From assembly GCF_000801335.2 (NCBI RefSeq), contig NZ_JSEH01000008.1, positions 124,001 through 188,000 on the forward strand: a stretch of 64,000 nt of DNA, in the 5' to 3' direction. This document shows positions 37,998 through 46,439 of this stretch, one piece after another. How positions within the stretch are numbered: position 1 is the first letter of the stretch; each line of letters begins with the position of its first letter. The DNA comes from Desulfovibrio sp. TomC (GTDB taxonomy: Bacteria; Desulfobacterota; Desulfovibrionia; Desulfovibrionales; Desulfovibrionaceae). The notes under the pieces are model-generated. The model saw only the letters and a program-made list of their open reading frames with translations. It had not been told where the DNA came from and ran no database searches. A program made the position numbers and the translations under genes.

Positions 37998-38705
37998 TCA
38001 GCCCAAATACGCCTTGGTCACCCGCGCATCCACGGCCAGCTCGGCCGACGGGCCGGACAGGACAATGCCGCCCGACTCCACCACATAGGTGCGCGCCGCC
38101 ACCCGCATGGCCAGACGGGCGTTTTGCTCGACCAGCAATATCGTCGTGCCCATGGCCCCGAGGCCGGCAATGATCTCGAAGATTTCCGACACGAGCAGCG
38201 GAGCCAGCCCAAGGCTCGGTTCGTCAAGGAGCAGCAAGCGCGGCCGGCTCATGAGCGCCCGGGCAATGGCCAGCATCTGCTGCTCGCCGCCGGAGAGCGT
38301 CCCGGCCGACTGGTTGCGCCGCTCGGACAGCCGCGGGAACAGCTCGAACATGCGCTCCATGTCCTTGGCGATCCCGGCCCGATCCTTGCGCACGTAGGCC
38401 CCAAGCTCCAGGTTGTCGCCAACGCTTTGCTGGGCCAAGACCTGCCGGCCTTCCGGGGAATGGGCCATGCCCAGGCGCACCAGGGCCTCGGGCGGCAGGC
38501 CGGTCACGTCGCGGCCGTCAAAACGCACCACCCCGGCGCGCGGGGCGACCAGCTTGGAGACCGCCCGCAAAATCGTGGTCTTGCCCGCGCCGTTGGCCCC
38601 AATGAGTGTGACGATCTCGCCGGCCGCAACCGACAGGGACACGTCGCGCACGGCGGAAACCGCGCCGTAATTGACGCACAAGCCCTCGACCTCAAGCAGC
38701 GCCAT
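37998..38705 (-). CDS. livF: ABC transporter ATPase LivF (cluster 2)
   Basis: A 235-residue LivF-type ATPase: Walker A GANGAGKTT, signature LSGGEQQMLA, Walker B LLLLDEPSLGLAP. The ATG at 38705 follows GGAGGGG by 7 bases; the reading frame overlaps the livG end by 14 bases. It is clearly homologous to, but not a recent duplicate of, the LivF at 31576-32280. Confidence 0.95.
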   Translation of the reverse strand: MALLEVEGLCVNYGAVSAVRDVSLSVAAGEIVTLIGANGAGKTTILRAVSKLVAPRAGVVRFDGRDVTGLPPEALVRLGMAHSPEGRQVLAQQSVGDNLELGAYVRKDRAGIAKDMERMFELFPRLSERRNQSAGTLSGGEQQMLAIARALMSRPRLLLLDEPSLGLAPLLVSEIFEIIAGLGAMGTTILLVEQNARLAMRVAARTYVVESGGIVLSGPSAELAVDARVTKAYLG

Positions 38706-39474
38706 GGGCGTCCCCTCCAAGATAGGCTTCGATGACGTCCGGGTCGCGCTGGACCTCTTCCGGGGTGCCGACCGCGATCCGCTGCCCGAAATTCAGGACC
38801 ATCACCCGGTCGCACAGGCCCATGACCATGGGCACGTTGTGCTCGATCAAAAGCACGGTCAACTCGAAGTGTTCCTTGATGGCGCGGATGAAATCGGCCA
38901 GTCCGAGCTTCTCGGACGGATTGAGGCCGGCGGCCGGTTCATCGAGCAGCAGCAACTTGGGGCCAAGGGCCAAGGCCCGGGCAATTTCCAGGCGGCGGCG
39001 GTCGCCGTAGGGCAGCGAGGCGGCCAGGTGGGCGGCCCGGTCTTCGAGTCCGACCAGACGCAGCAGATTGTAGGCTATTTCGGTATTGTCCCGGTCCTCG
39101 CGCCGGCTGGCCGGGGTACCCAGGATGCCGCCCAAAAGCCCGGTGCGGGCATGGACCCGGCCGGCCACGCGCACGTTGTCCATGAGGGACAGGCCGCCAA
39201 AAAGCCGGATGTTCTGGAAGGTGCGGGCCAACCCCAGGGCGGCGATGGCTTCGGGTTTGGCGCTGGTGATGTCGTGGCCGTCAAAGGTGACTGTTCCGGT
39301 GTCGGCCCGGGTCATGCCGGTCAGGAGATTGAAAAAGGTGGTCTTGCCCGCGCCGTTGGGACCAATGAGGCCCATGATCTCCCCGGTGCGCACCTCGATG
39401 GAGACGTCGCACACGGCCATAAGGCCGCCAAAGGAACGGCGCAGGTCCTTGGCCAGAAGCAGCGCCTCGCTCAT
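38692..39474 (-). CDS. livG: ABC transporter ATPase LivG (cluster 2)
   Basis: A 260-residue LivG-type ATPase: GPNGAGKTTFF, ARTFQNIRLF, LPYGDRRRLEIA and LLLLDEPAAGLNP. The ATG at 39474 overlaps the livM stop (ATGA). An upstream open stretch in the same frame has no family similarity and lies inside livM. Confidence 0.95.
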   Translation of the reverse strand: MSEALLLAKDLRRSFGGLMAVCDVSIEVRTGEIMGLIGPNGAGKTTFFNLLTGMTRADTGTVTFDGHDITSAKPEAIAALGLARTFQNIRLFGGLSLMDNVRVAGRVHARTGLLGGILGTPASRREDRDNTEIAYNLLRLVGLEDRAAHLAASLPYGDRRRLEIARALALGPKLLLLDEPAAGLNPSEKLGLADFIRAIKEHFELTVLLIEHNVPMVMGLCDRVMVLNFGQRIAVGTPEEVQRDPDVIEAYLGGDAHGAA

Positions 39475-40373
39475 GCCGCACCTCCCCGGCCGCCAGCCAG
39501 TCTGGCCCGCAGCGCGGCCAGACCGCCCATGATGCCCTGGGGCAGATAGACGCACACGGCCACCAGCACCACGCCGTTTAAGATCATGCGCGAATCCTTG
39601 AGCGGCCGCAGCAGTTCGGGCAGGCTGACCAGCAGGGCCGCGCCAAAAAGCGGTCCCCACATGGAGCGCGAGCCGCCGATCAGCACGTAGGCCAGACAGG
39701 TGACCGAGGCGTCAAACGTGCCCTGCCGGGCGTTCCAGGTGTTCAAAAACGGCGCGGACATGGCCCCGGTGACGGCAGCCAGGGCGCAGCCCAGGACAAA
39801 GGCCGTGACCTTGTTGGCCGTGGTGCGAACCCCCATGGCCCCGGCGGCCAGCTCGTCCTCGCGCACGGCGAAAAAGGCCAGCCCCCGGCAGGTGGCGCTG
39901 ATGCGGTAAACGACAAACATGGTGAGCAAAAAGAGCGGCCCGAAAAACCAGATGTAGTCCAGGCGCGAGGCAAAGGCTTGCGGGATGCCGAAGATCCCGA
40001 CCGCGCCGCCGGCCAGGGGCATGTTGAGCACGGCCACGTTGACCACCTGGACAAAGGCGATGGTGGCCAGGGCCAGATAGATGCCGCGAAGGCGCAGGGC
40101 CGGATAGCCGACCACGACGCCAAGCACCACGCCAAGCACCAGGGCGAGGAGCCACTCCAGGGGAAACATCAGGAAACCCAAGGCTTCCCGCCAGGGAGCC
40201 AAGGCCGGGTGGGTGCCCATGATGGCCGCCACATAGCCGCCCAGGGAATAAAACCCGATGCTGGCCAGGGACAGCTGCCCGGCCATGAGCGGGAAATAGA
40301 GGCTCAGGCCCAGGAGCGCCTGCTGCACGATGGTGACCAGCAGGAAACCGTAATTTTCTAAAAAACCGGACAT
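39471..40373 (-). CDS. livM: ABC transporter permease LivM (cluster 2)
   Basis: A 300-residue permease with SLASIGFYSLGGYVAAIMGTH, LRLRGIYLALATIAF and IGGSRSMWGPLFGAALL. The ATG at 40373 comes one base after the livH stop. It is shorter than the cluster 1 LivM (345 residues), mainly at the N-terminus. Confidence 0.94.
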   Translation of the reverse strand: MSGFLENYGFLLVTIVQQALLGLSLYFPLMAGQLSLASIGFYSLGGYVAAIMGTHPALAPWREALGFLMFPLEWLLALVLGVVLGVVVGYPALRLRGIYLALATIAFVQVVNVAVLNMPLAGGAVGIFGIPQAFASRLDYIWFFGPLFLLTMFVVYRISATCRGLAFFAVREDELAAGAMGVRTTANKVTAFVLGCALAAVTGAMSAPFLNTWNARQGTFDASVTCLAYVLIGGSRSMWGPLFGAALLVSLPELLRPLKDSRMILNGVVLVAVCVYLPQGIMGGLAALRARLAGGRGGAA

Positions 40374-40374
40374 A

Positions 40375-41325
40375 TCAGACCTTTTGTTCCAGTCGGTCGC
40401 CGAGCAGGCCCTGGGGCCGCAGCAGCAAAATGGCAAACAGCAGGACAAAGGCCACCGCTTCCTTATACGAGCTCAGGTCCGGCGGCAAAAAGGCCTCGCC
40501 AAGACCGATAACCAGCCCGCCGGCCACGGCCCCGGGGATGCTGCCCAGGCCGCCAAGGACGATGACCGCCAGACCTTTGAGGCCGTAGGACACGCCGAAA
40601 TACGGCCCGGCAATGCCGAACGAGACGCCGATCAGCGTCCCGGACAGGCCGCCAAGCAGACCGGAGATGAAAAAAGTGCCCAGGATAAAACGGTTGACGC
40701 TGATGCCCAAAAGACTGGCGGTATCGGCGTTCTCGGCCGTGGCCCGCAGGGCCTTGCCGCCGCGGGTGCGGCCGATAAACCAGCCCAGGCCGACCAGCAT
40801 GACGAGGCTGGCCCCGAAAAGAATGATCTGGATGGTGCGCACGGCCACGGGCTTGCCGCCGACGCTGAAGATGACGGCCATGGGCAGGTCGCCGAAGATG
40901 TCGGAGGGAAAGGAATAGATCTCCGCGCCGACCAGATATTGGATCAGGTTGACGACGATGAGGGCCACGCCCAGGCTGCTGACCAGGGCCAGCAGCGGAT
41001 CGGCCCCCCGCTTTCGCAGCGGCTTAAAGGCCAGCCGCTCGACGGCCATGCCGGCCAGCCCGGAGAGCAGCGCGCCGACGAGGAGCGCCGCAAAAAACGG
41101 CAGGGTCACCGGCAGACTGACGTCGGAGAGCAGGCCGTTTATGCCAAAGCGCCCCACGCACAGGGCGTAGGTGAGGTAGGCCCCCAGGGTGAAGACCGCG
41201 CCGTGGGCGAAATTGATGATGCCGAGGATGGAGAAGACCAGGGTGTAGCCCAGGGCAAAGACGGCATAGACCGAACCGATGCTTAAGCCATTGAGCAGGC
41301 TTTGGATGAGCCAGGCAAAATCCAT
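40375..41325 (-). CDS. livH: ABC transporter permease LivH (cluster 2)
   Basis: A 316-residue permease with LNGLSIGSVYAVFALGYTLVF, NFAHGAVFTLGAYLTY, ATAENADTASLLGISVNRFI and LGGLGSIPGAVAGG. It is separated from the binding-protein gene by a hairpin, as in cluster 1. Confidence 0.95.
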   Translation of the reverse strand: MDFAWLIQSLLNGLSIGSVYAVFALGYTLVFSILGIINFAHGAVFTLGAYLTYALCVGRFGINGLLSDVSLPVTLPFFAALLVGALLSGLAGMAVERLAFKPLRKRGADPLLALVSSLGVALIVVNLIQYLVGAEIYSFPSDIFGDLPMAVIFSVGGKPVAVRTIQIILFGASLVMLVGLGWFIGRTRGGKALRATAENADTASLLGISVNRFILGTFFISGLLGGLSGTLIGVSFGIAGPYFGVSYGLKGLAVIVLGGLGSIPGAVAGGLVIGLGEAFLPPDLSSYKEAVAFVLLFAILLLRPQGLLGDRLEQKV

Positions 41326-41339
41326 GGGAACATTTTTTC

Positions 41340-41376
41340 CGGCGGCCGGGACGCGCGGTCCGCTCCCCGGCCGCCG
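41340..41376. repeat. Intercistronic hairpin between livK and livH (cluster 2)
   Basis: Perfect 11-bp stem (41340-41350 with 41366-41376) around a 15-base loop, 16 bases past the livK stop. Same position as the hairpin in cluster 1 but different sequence. Confidence 0.7.
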
Positions 41377-41391
41377 CCGTGATCGGGCGGT

Positions 41392-42573
41392 TTATTCGGA
41401 GACCAGGACAAAGGAGCCGGTCTTGCCGTCGGGATTCATGACGATCTTGGAGACGTAGAAGGCCTTCTGCTCCACTTCGCCCGAGGGCTGGATGCTGATC
41501 TCGCCGACCGGCGTCATGTAGGAGCCGGTTCGCAGCGACTTGTTGAGCGCCTCACGCAGATCGGCCAGTTCAAACTCGGCGATCTTCTTGCCGGTTTCCT
41601 TTTCGATCTTGGCCAGGGCCTCGGCGACCACCTGGACGGCGGTGTAGGCCTGGGCCGAGAACTGGGCCGGGCCTTTTTTGTAGGCGGCCTCAAAGGCGGC
41701 GACGAAATCCTTGTTGACCGGGTTCTTGTCCACCGTGGCCGGGCTGTAGGCCTGGGCCACCAGGATGTCGGCGCAAAGCGCCCCGCACACCGGGAACATG
41801 TTGGGGGAATTGAGCCCGTTGCCGCCGACGATCAGGCCCTTGTAGCCGAGCTGGCGCAGCTGCTTGACCAGATTGCCGGAATCGGCGGCCAGACCGGAGA
41901 TGATGACCAGATCGGCATTGGCCCCGAGCACGGCCGTGACCTGGGTGGTGAAGTCGTTGTCCGTGGTCTGGAACTTCTGGACGGTGACGGTCTCCAGGCC
42001 AAGGTTCTTGACCGCTTCCTGGAAGGTCACGGTCTCGGACGAGGAGAAGGCGTCGTTTTGGGCGTAGAGCACGGCCACGCGCTTGATGGCCGGATTGATC
42101 TTCATGGCCTGCTTGACCGAGTAGGGAGCCACCTGGGTCATGGGGGCGGAGATGCGGCCGACGTACTCGCCGATCTCGGGGATGCCCTTGGCCGTATTGG
42201 AGGGGCCGACCACCGGGGTCTTGGCCCGGTCGGCAATGGGGTTGGCGGCAAAGGCCTGCTGGGACAGGGTGGGTCCGATGATGGCCACGACCTTGTCGCG
42301 GTTGAGCAGATTCTGGAAGGCGTTGACCGCTCCGGCTTCGTCGCCGGCGGTATCCTGGAAGACCAGGGCGATTGGCGTGCCGCCAACGCCGCCGGCGGCG
42401 TTGATGCGCTCCTCGGCGATCTTCGCGCCATTGACCTGCTCCTGGCCAAAGAGAGCGACGTTGCTGGTCTGGCCCACGGCAATGCCGATGGGGATGGGGG
42501 TGGCCACCTTGTCGGCCAGAGCCGGATGGGCGGCACACAGGACCAGGGCCAAAGCGGTAACGAGACGCTTCAT
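41392..42573 (-). CDS. livK: Periplasmic amino-acid binding protein LivK (cluster 2)
   Basis: A 393-residue type I periplasmic binding protein. Signal peptide MKRLVTALALVLCAAHPALA, then PIPIGIAVGQTSNVALFGQEQVNG, GPTLSQQAFAANPIA and NDAFSSSETVTFQEA. GGAGG is 4 bases before the ATG at 42573. The upstream open frame to 42987 is composed of repeat sequence and is not coding. It is only distantly similar to the cluster 1 binding protein, so the two transporters probably differ in ligand. Confidence 0.94.
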   Translation of the reverse strand: MKRLVTALALVLCAAHPALADKVATPIPIGIAVGQTSNVALFGQEQVNGAKIAEERINAAGGVGGTPIALVFQDTAGDEAGAVNAFQNLLNRDKVVAIIGPTLSQQAFAANPIADRAKTPVVGPSNTAKGIPEIGEYVGRISAPMTQVAPYSVKQAMKINPAIKRVAVLYAQNDAFSSSETVTFQEAVKNLGLETVTVQKFQTTDNDFTTQVTAVLGANADLVIISGLAADSGNLVKQLRQLGYKGLIVGGNGLNSPNMFPVCGALCADILVAQAYSPATVDKNPVNKDFVAAFEAAYKKGPAQFSAQAYTAVQVVAEALAKIEKETGKKIAEFELADLREALNKSLRTGSYMTPVGEISIQPSGEVEQKAFYVSKIVMNPDGKTGSFVLVSE

Positions 42574-42789
42574 GGAGCCTCCGGGCAGGAAGGTTGGCGG
42601 CGACTTGGCGCGCACGTCGATGGTGAAAAATGTCTCTTGGGCAATGGTGACGGTTCTGTCAAGGCTTATGCGCCGAAAACCGGCCGCATCAGCCAATCGG
42701 CGGGCAATCGGCGGCCAATCGGGCGGCAGCGGCCCACAGACCGGGGCCGGGGGTGTCACACAAGCGTCAAACCGGCCGGAGCGGGGGCG

Positions 42790-42870
42790 TGCCTCCGGCG
42801 GCCGGGGCTTTGCCCCGGACCCCACCGGGGGGATGATCCCCCCGGACCCCTCGGCGGAAGACGTGTTTAA
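42790..42870 (+). repeat. Dispersed repeat with two tandem hairpin modules
   Basis: The 14-base head (42790-42803) is followed by hairpin GGGG CTTT GCCCC, then GGACCCCACC, a second hairpin with ATGAT loop (42826-42845) and another GGACCCC. A fused double version of the family. Confidence 0.8.
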
Positions 42871-42920
42871 AGGGGTTCCTGGCCCTGGCGGACAATACGG
42901 TCGCTTGACAGGAACCACTG

Positions 42921-42966
42921 TTGCTCCGGCGGCCAAAGGGGGAAAACCCTTTGGCCGCCGGAGCAA
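42921..42966. repeat. Perfect 20-bp inverted repeat, variant of the dispersed family
   Basis: Arms 42921-42940 and 42947-42966 are exact reverse complements with a GGAAAA loop. Each arm contains CTCCGGCGGCC, the core of the dispersed repeat head, here joined to a CAAAGGG stem. Confidence 0.9.
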
Positions 42967-43036
42967 CATGGATTGAGGTTGCTGCAAATACAGACAACGT
43001 TTGCTTGACAGTGGAGCCTGGTTCGTCGACGCCGCT

Positions 43037-43792
43037 TCAGAAATCCTTGTTTAAAAACTTCGGCAGGAGGTTTTTGACGGCAGCCAGGGCCATTTTGCGG
43101 CGCAGTTTGCCGAGTTGCTCCTGAAGTGGGATCTGCTTGGGACAGACGTCTTCGCAGGCGAGGAGCCCCATGCAACCGAAGATGCCCTCATCCGTGCCGA
43201 CAAGGTCAAAGTAGTCCTTCTCGGTGCGCTCGTCGCGGGGGTCCAGGATGAACCGGGCCAAACGATTAAGGGCCACAGCGCCGAGAAAGTCCTCGCGCAT
43301 CAGGGCCGTGCCGCAGGCAGCCACGCAGCAGCCGCATTCGATGCAGCGGTCGAGCTCGTAAATCCGCTCGGCCAGCCCGTTGTCCATGCGCTCTTCCTTG
43401 GCGGCGGGATCAAACACCTTGTTGGTGTGCACCCAGGATTCGATCTTGTCGTACATGCCGCGAAACCATGTGCCGGTATCGACGGACAGGTCGCCCACCA
43501 GCTTGAAGGCCGGCAGGGGCATGAGCGTGATTGCGGCCGGCATGTCCCTGGTCTTGGTGTGGCAGGCCAGTCCCGGCCGGCCGTTTATGACCATGGCGCA
43601 AGCGCCGCAGATGCCGGCCCGGCAGCAGAAATCGAACATCAGCGTGGGGTCGATCTCTTCCCGGATTTTGTTGAGTGCAATAAAGAGCGTCATGCGCTCG
43701 GTTTCTTCCAGCTCGAAGCGGTCGGTATGCGGCCTGGAGGCCGGATCCGCCGGATTATAGCGGAATATGTCGAAGGTCAGTGTTCTGCCCAT
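43037..43792 (-). CDS. frdB: Fumarate reductase iron-sulfur subunit
   Basis: A 251-residue subunit carrying electrons from FrdC hemes to FrdA flavin. The [2Fe-2S] motif is CRAGICGACAMVINGRPGLAC near residue 58-80, the [4Fe-4S] motif CIECGCCVAACG near 150 and the [3Fe-4S]-type motif CMGLLACEDVCP near 208. The pattern is that of the Wolinella-type quinol:fumarate reductase. AAGGAG is 8 bases before the ATG. Unlike the rest of the operon it is separated from its upstream neighbour by a 136-base spacer holding a terminator-like repeat. Confidence 0.96.
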   Translation of the reverse strand: MGRTLTFDIFRYNPADPASRPHTDRFELEETERMTLFIALNKIREEIDPTLMFDFCCRAGICGACAMVINGRPGLACHTKTRDMPAAITLMPLPAFKLVGDLSVDTGTWFRGMYDKIESWVHTNKVFDPAAKEERMDNGLAERIYELDRCIECGCCVAACGTALMREDFLGAVALNRLARFILDPRDERTEKDYFDLVGTDEGIFGCMGLLACEDVCPKQIPLQEQLGKLRRKMALAAVKNLLPKFLNKDF

Positions 43793-43838
43793 GTTCTTTT
43801 CTCCTTTTCGCTCGCAACGTCACCGTCGCGCCACTTTG

Positions 43839-43899
43839 CCCCTCCCCCCTTGCAGGGAGGGTCCGGGAGGGGGTTACCCCCTCCCGGCCGCCGGAGGCA
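43839..43899 (-). repeat. Dispersed repeat between frdA and frdB
   Basis: On the minus strand the 14-base head (43886-43899) begins about 30 bases after the frdA stop. Hairpin 1 (GGGAGGGGG with CCCCCTCCC), GGACCCTCCC and a second CCTCCC/GGGAGG-type stem follow. There is no T-run here, which may allow read-through into frdB. Confidence 0.85.
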
Positions 43900-43928
43900 T
43901 TCCCCCTCTTCTCCCCCTTCACTTCCCC

Positions 43929-45752
43929 TTACTCGTCCCGAGCGATAATCTTGCCGCCGCCGTAGCCGCGGTCGCCGGGGGGGAGTTCGAAGGTGTGGGT
44001 GGCTGGTTCGTAGGCCAGGGTCGGCAGATCGGCCCCGGGCTGCCAGGTGGCCAGGGTGCGGGTCAGCCAGTCGCGGTCGTTTCGCTCGGGGTAGTCCTCG
44101 CGGGTGTGCGCGCCGCGCGATTCGGTGCGTTTGAGCGCGCCGTAGGCCACGCAAAGGGCCAGTTTGACCATGCCTTCGATCTTTAAGGCCATGGTCAATT
44201 CGGGGTTGGCTCCCTGGCCGCTGCTGCGAAGGCCGACCTTGCGGGACCGGGCCAGAATTTCCTGGAGATCGGCCACGCAGACTTCGAGGTCGTGGCCGTT
44301 TCTGAAGATGCCGGCCCCTTTCATGATGGCGTCGTGCATGGCGTTTTTGACGGCGTAGGGATTTTCCCGGCCATTGACGCCGGCGACCAGCCCCTTGATG
44401 CGGGCCTCTTGGGCGGCCATGGCGTCGCGCACCACGCCGGTCTTGATGACGGACTCGGTCCCTTTGAGAAATTCGACAATTTTGGCCCCGACGATCATGC
44501 CGGCAACGACCGTCTCGGCCAGGGAGTTGCCGCCTAAGCGGTTAAAGCCGTGCATGTCCCAGCAGGCGGATTCGCCGGCGGAAAAGAGGCCCTTTAAGCC
44601 GTAGGCTGCGCCGTCTTTGTTGGTGCGCACGCCGCCCATGGAATAATGCTGCGTCGGGCGCACCGGGATAAGCTGGGTGACGGGATCGACGCCGAGAAAC
44701 GACTGGCAGATCTCGTCGACCTCGCGCAGCTTGGTGCGGATGTGGTGTTCGCCCAAGTGGCGGATGTCCAGCCACAGGTGGTCGCCGTAGGGGGAGGCGA
44801 CGCCCAGGCCCTTACGCATGTGTTCGGTCATGCGCCGGGACACCACGTCGCGGGAAGCCAGTTCGGCCTTGTCCGGCTCGTAATCCGGCATGAAACGGTA
44901 TTCGTTTTTATCCAGGAGCGTGCCGCCGTCGCCGCGGCAGCCTTCGGTGACCAGGATGTCGGTGGGCACGATGCCGGTCGGGTGAAACTGCACGGCCTCC
45001 ATGTTGCCAAGGGACGCCACGCCGGTGTCCAGGGCGGCGATCAGGCCGCCGCCGTCGCAGATGACCGCGTTGGTGGACTCGCGGTAGATGCGGCCGAAGC
45101 CGCCGGTGGCAATGAGGGTGGCCTTGGCCAGATAGGCGGTCAGCTCACCGGTCTTGAGGCAGCGCACCACCGCGCCCATGCAGGTTTCGCCGTCGTGAAT
45201 CAGGGCAACGGCCTCGACCTTGTCCACGACCGTGACCCCGACCTGGGCCGCCCGGTTATCCAGGGTGAAAAGCACGCAATGGCCGGTGCCGTCAGAGGTG
45301 TAGCAGGTGCGCCACTTGGCTGTGCCGCCGAAGTTGCGCGAATGAATGAGCCCCTCGTTTTCGGGCTTTTCAAAGGCGGTAAACGGCTTGCCGCCCTTGT
45401 AATAGGTCTGCTCGCCGGGCACGACCCGGTTCCAGGGCACGCCCCAGAAGGCCATCTGGCGCATGGCAATGGGCGCGCCGTTGCAAAAAAGCCGGGCCAC
45501 TTCCTGGTCGCAGCCCCAGTCCGAGCCTTTGACCGTGTCGGCGAAATGGACGTCGGGGCTGTCGCCCTCGCCCATGGCCGAGTTGCCGAGAGCCGCCTGC
45601 ATGCCGCCCTGGGCAGCCGAGGAATGGGAGCGCCGGGCCGGGACAATGGACAGGCAGATGGCGGAAAAGCCGTTCTCGGCAGCCTCGATGGCCACCCGTT
45701 CGCCGGCCAGGCCCGCGCCGACCGACAGCACGTCGGATTGTATGATCCTCAT
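43929..45752 (-). CDS. frdA: Fumarate reductase flavoprotein subunit
   Basis: A 607-residue catalytic subunit reducing fumarate to succinate. FAD loop GAGLAGERVAIEAAENG at the N-terminus, the covalent FAD histidine in RSHSSAAQGGMQ, HPTGIVPTDILVTEG in the capping region and MGGVRTNKDG near residue 370. The Asp/Arg pattern and FrdC partner support fumarate reductase over succinate dehydrogenase, but the enzyme may run both ways. AAGGA is 9 bases before the ATG; it follows frdC by 12 bases. Confidence 0.96.
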   Translation of the reverse strand: MRIIQSDVLSVGAGLAGERVAIEAAENGFSAICLSIVPARRSHSSAAQGGMQAALGNSAMGEGDSPDVHFADTVKGSDWGCDQEVARLFCNGAPIAMRQMAFWGVPWNRVVPGEQTYYKGGKPFTAFEKPENEGLIHSRNFGGTAKWRTCYTSDGTGHCVLFTLDNRAAQVGVTVVDKVEAVALIHDGETCMGAVVRCLKTGELTAYLAKATLIATGGFGRIYRESTNAVICDGGGLIAALDTGVASLGNMEAVQFHPTGIVPTDILVTEGCRGDGGTLLDKNEYRFMPDYEPDKAELASRDVVSRRMTEHMRKGLGVASPYGDHLWLDIRHLGEHHIRTKLREVDEICQSFLGVDPVTQLIPVRPTQHYSMGGVRTNKDGAAYGLKGLFSAGESACWDMHGFNRLGGNSLAETVVAGMIVGAKIVEFLKGTESVIKTGVVRDAMAAQEARIKGLVAGVNGRENPYAVKNAMHDAIMKGAGIFRNGHDLEVCVADLQEILARSRKVGLRSSGQGANPELTMALKIEGMVKLALCVAYGALKRTESRGAHTREDYPERNDRDWLTRTLATWQPGADLPTLAYEPATHTFELPPGDRGYGGGKIIARDE

Positions 45753-45764
45753 GGTGTTGCGTCC

Positions 45765-46424
45765 TTATTTGAGCGGCAGGAAGTAATAGCGAAGCAGGGT
45801 CAAAAGACCGATGCCGATAAAGAGCATGGTCATGACGTTCTCCTTCTTCTTGAGGGAAAAACGGCCGGGGCGGTCGAGGAAGCCCCACTTGACCAGGATG
45901 CGGTAAAACCCGACGCCGACGTGGAGTTCCACCATGGGGAGCAGGAAGAGGTAGAAAACAAACCAGAATCCGGTCTGGATGCGGGCAGCGGACTTCTCGG
46001 CGGTAATGGGCAGGTTGGTCAACACCACCCAGAGGTGGATGCCGCCCATGATGAGGATGCCCATGGCGGTTGTGGCCTGGACGATCCACAGCCAGGTATC
46101 GGGATGGCGCATGCGCCGGGCATTGGCGAGCATCACCCGCTGCTCTCTGGTCGTGAAGGGAATCTTCCGGGCGGCCAAGACGAAATGGACCAGGAAGGCC
46201 AGGAAAATCAGCGGCCCGCCAACCTGGGCCATGAACGTGACCTCGAAAAACCAGGCCAGGGCGTTCATGACCTTGGGGCTAATCAGCACGCTTGAGACCA
46301 GCATCAGATGGCACCACATGAAAAGGACCAGGGCCGCGCCGGTCAGCATCTGGACCCAGTCGAGCCAGGCCGCAAGTTTCCCGACAGGCAGCCCGGCCTG
46401 GGTTGCCGTAGATGGTACGGACAT
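45765..46424 (-). CDS. frdC: Fumarate reductase cytochrome b subunit
   Basis: A 219-residue membrane anchor with five predicted helices and histidines placed to bind two b hemes (MWCHLMLVSS, FLVHFVLAARK, GGIHLWVV, VELHVGVGFYR). It oxidises menaquinol and passes electrons to FrdB. This single-subunit diheme type is found in Wolinella-like reductases. I chose the ATG at 46424 because GGGAG is 7 bases upstream; an ATG two codons earlier would sit on the ribosome site. The dctA stop is 15 bases upstream. Confidence 0.93.
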   Translation of the reverse strand: MSVPSTATQAGLPVGKLAAWLDWVQMLTGAALVLFMWCHLMLVSSVLISPKVMNALAWFFEVTFMAQVGGPLIFLAFLVHFVLAARKIPFTTREQRVMLANARRMRHPDTWLWIVQATTAMGILIMGGIHLWVVLTNLPITAEKSAARIQTGFWFVFYLFLLPMVELHVGVGFYRILVKWGFLDRPGRFSLKKKENVMTMLFIGIGLLTLLRYYFLPLK

Positions 46425-46439
46425 TTCCATTCTCCCGTT

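Larger units (their letters stand above)
42574..43036. other. Gene-free region with repeat elements between liv cluster 2 and frdB
   Basis: 463 bases without a gene. 42640-42780 is the probable promoter region for livK; 42790-42966 holds the repeat elements listed separately; the last ~70 bases are AT-richer and follow the frdB stop on the minus strand. Confidence 0.6.

Noticed and set aside
43037-46424. Succinate dehydrogenase instead of fumarate reductase
   Set aside because: Single-subunit diheme anchor, C-A-B order and linkage to fumarase and Dcu/DctA favour fumarate reductase, though reversibility cannot be excluded.
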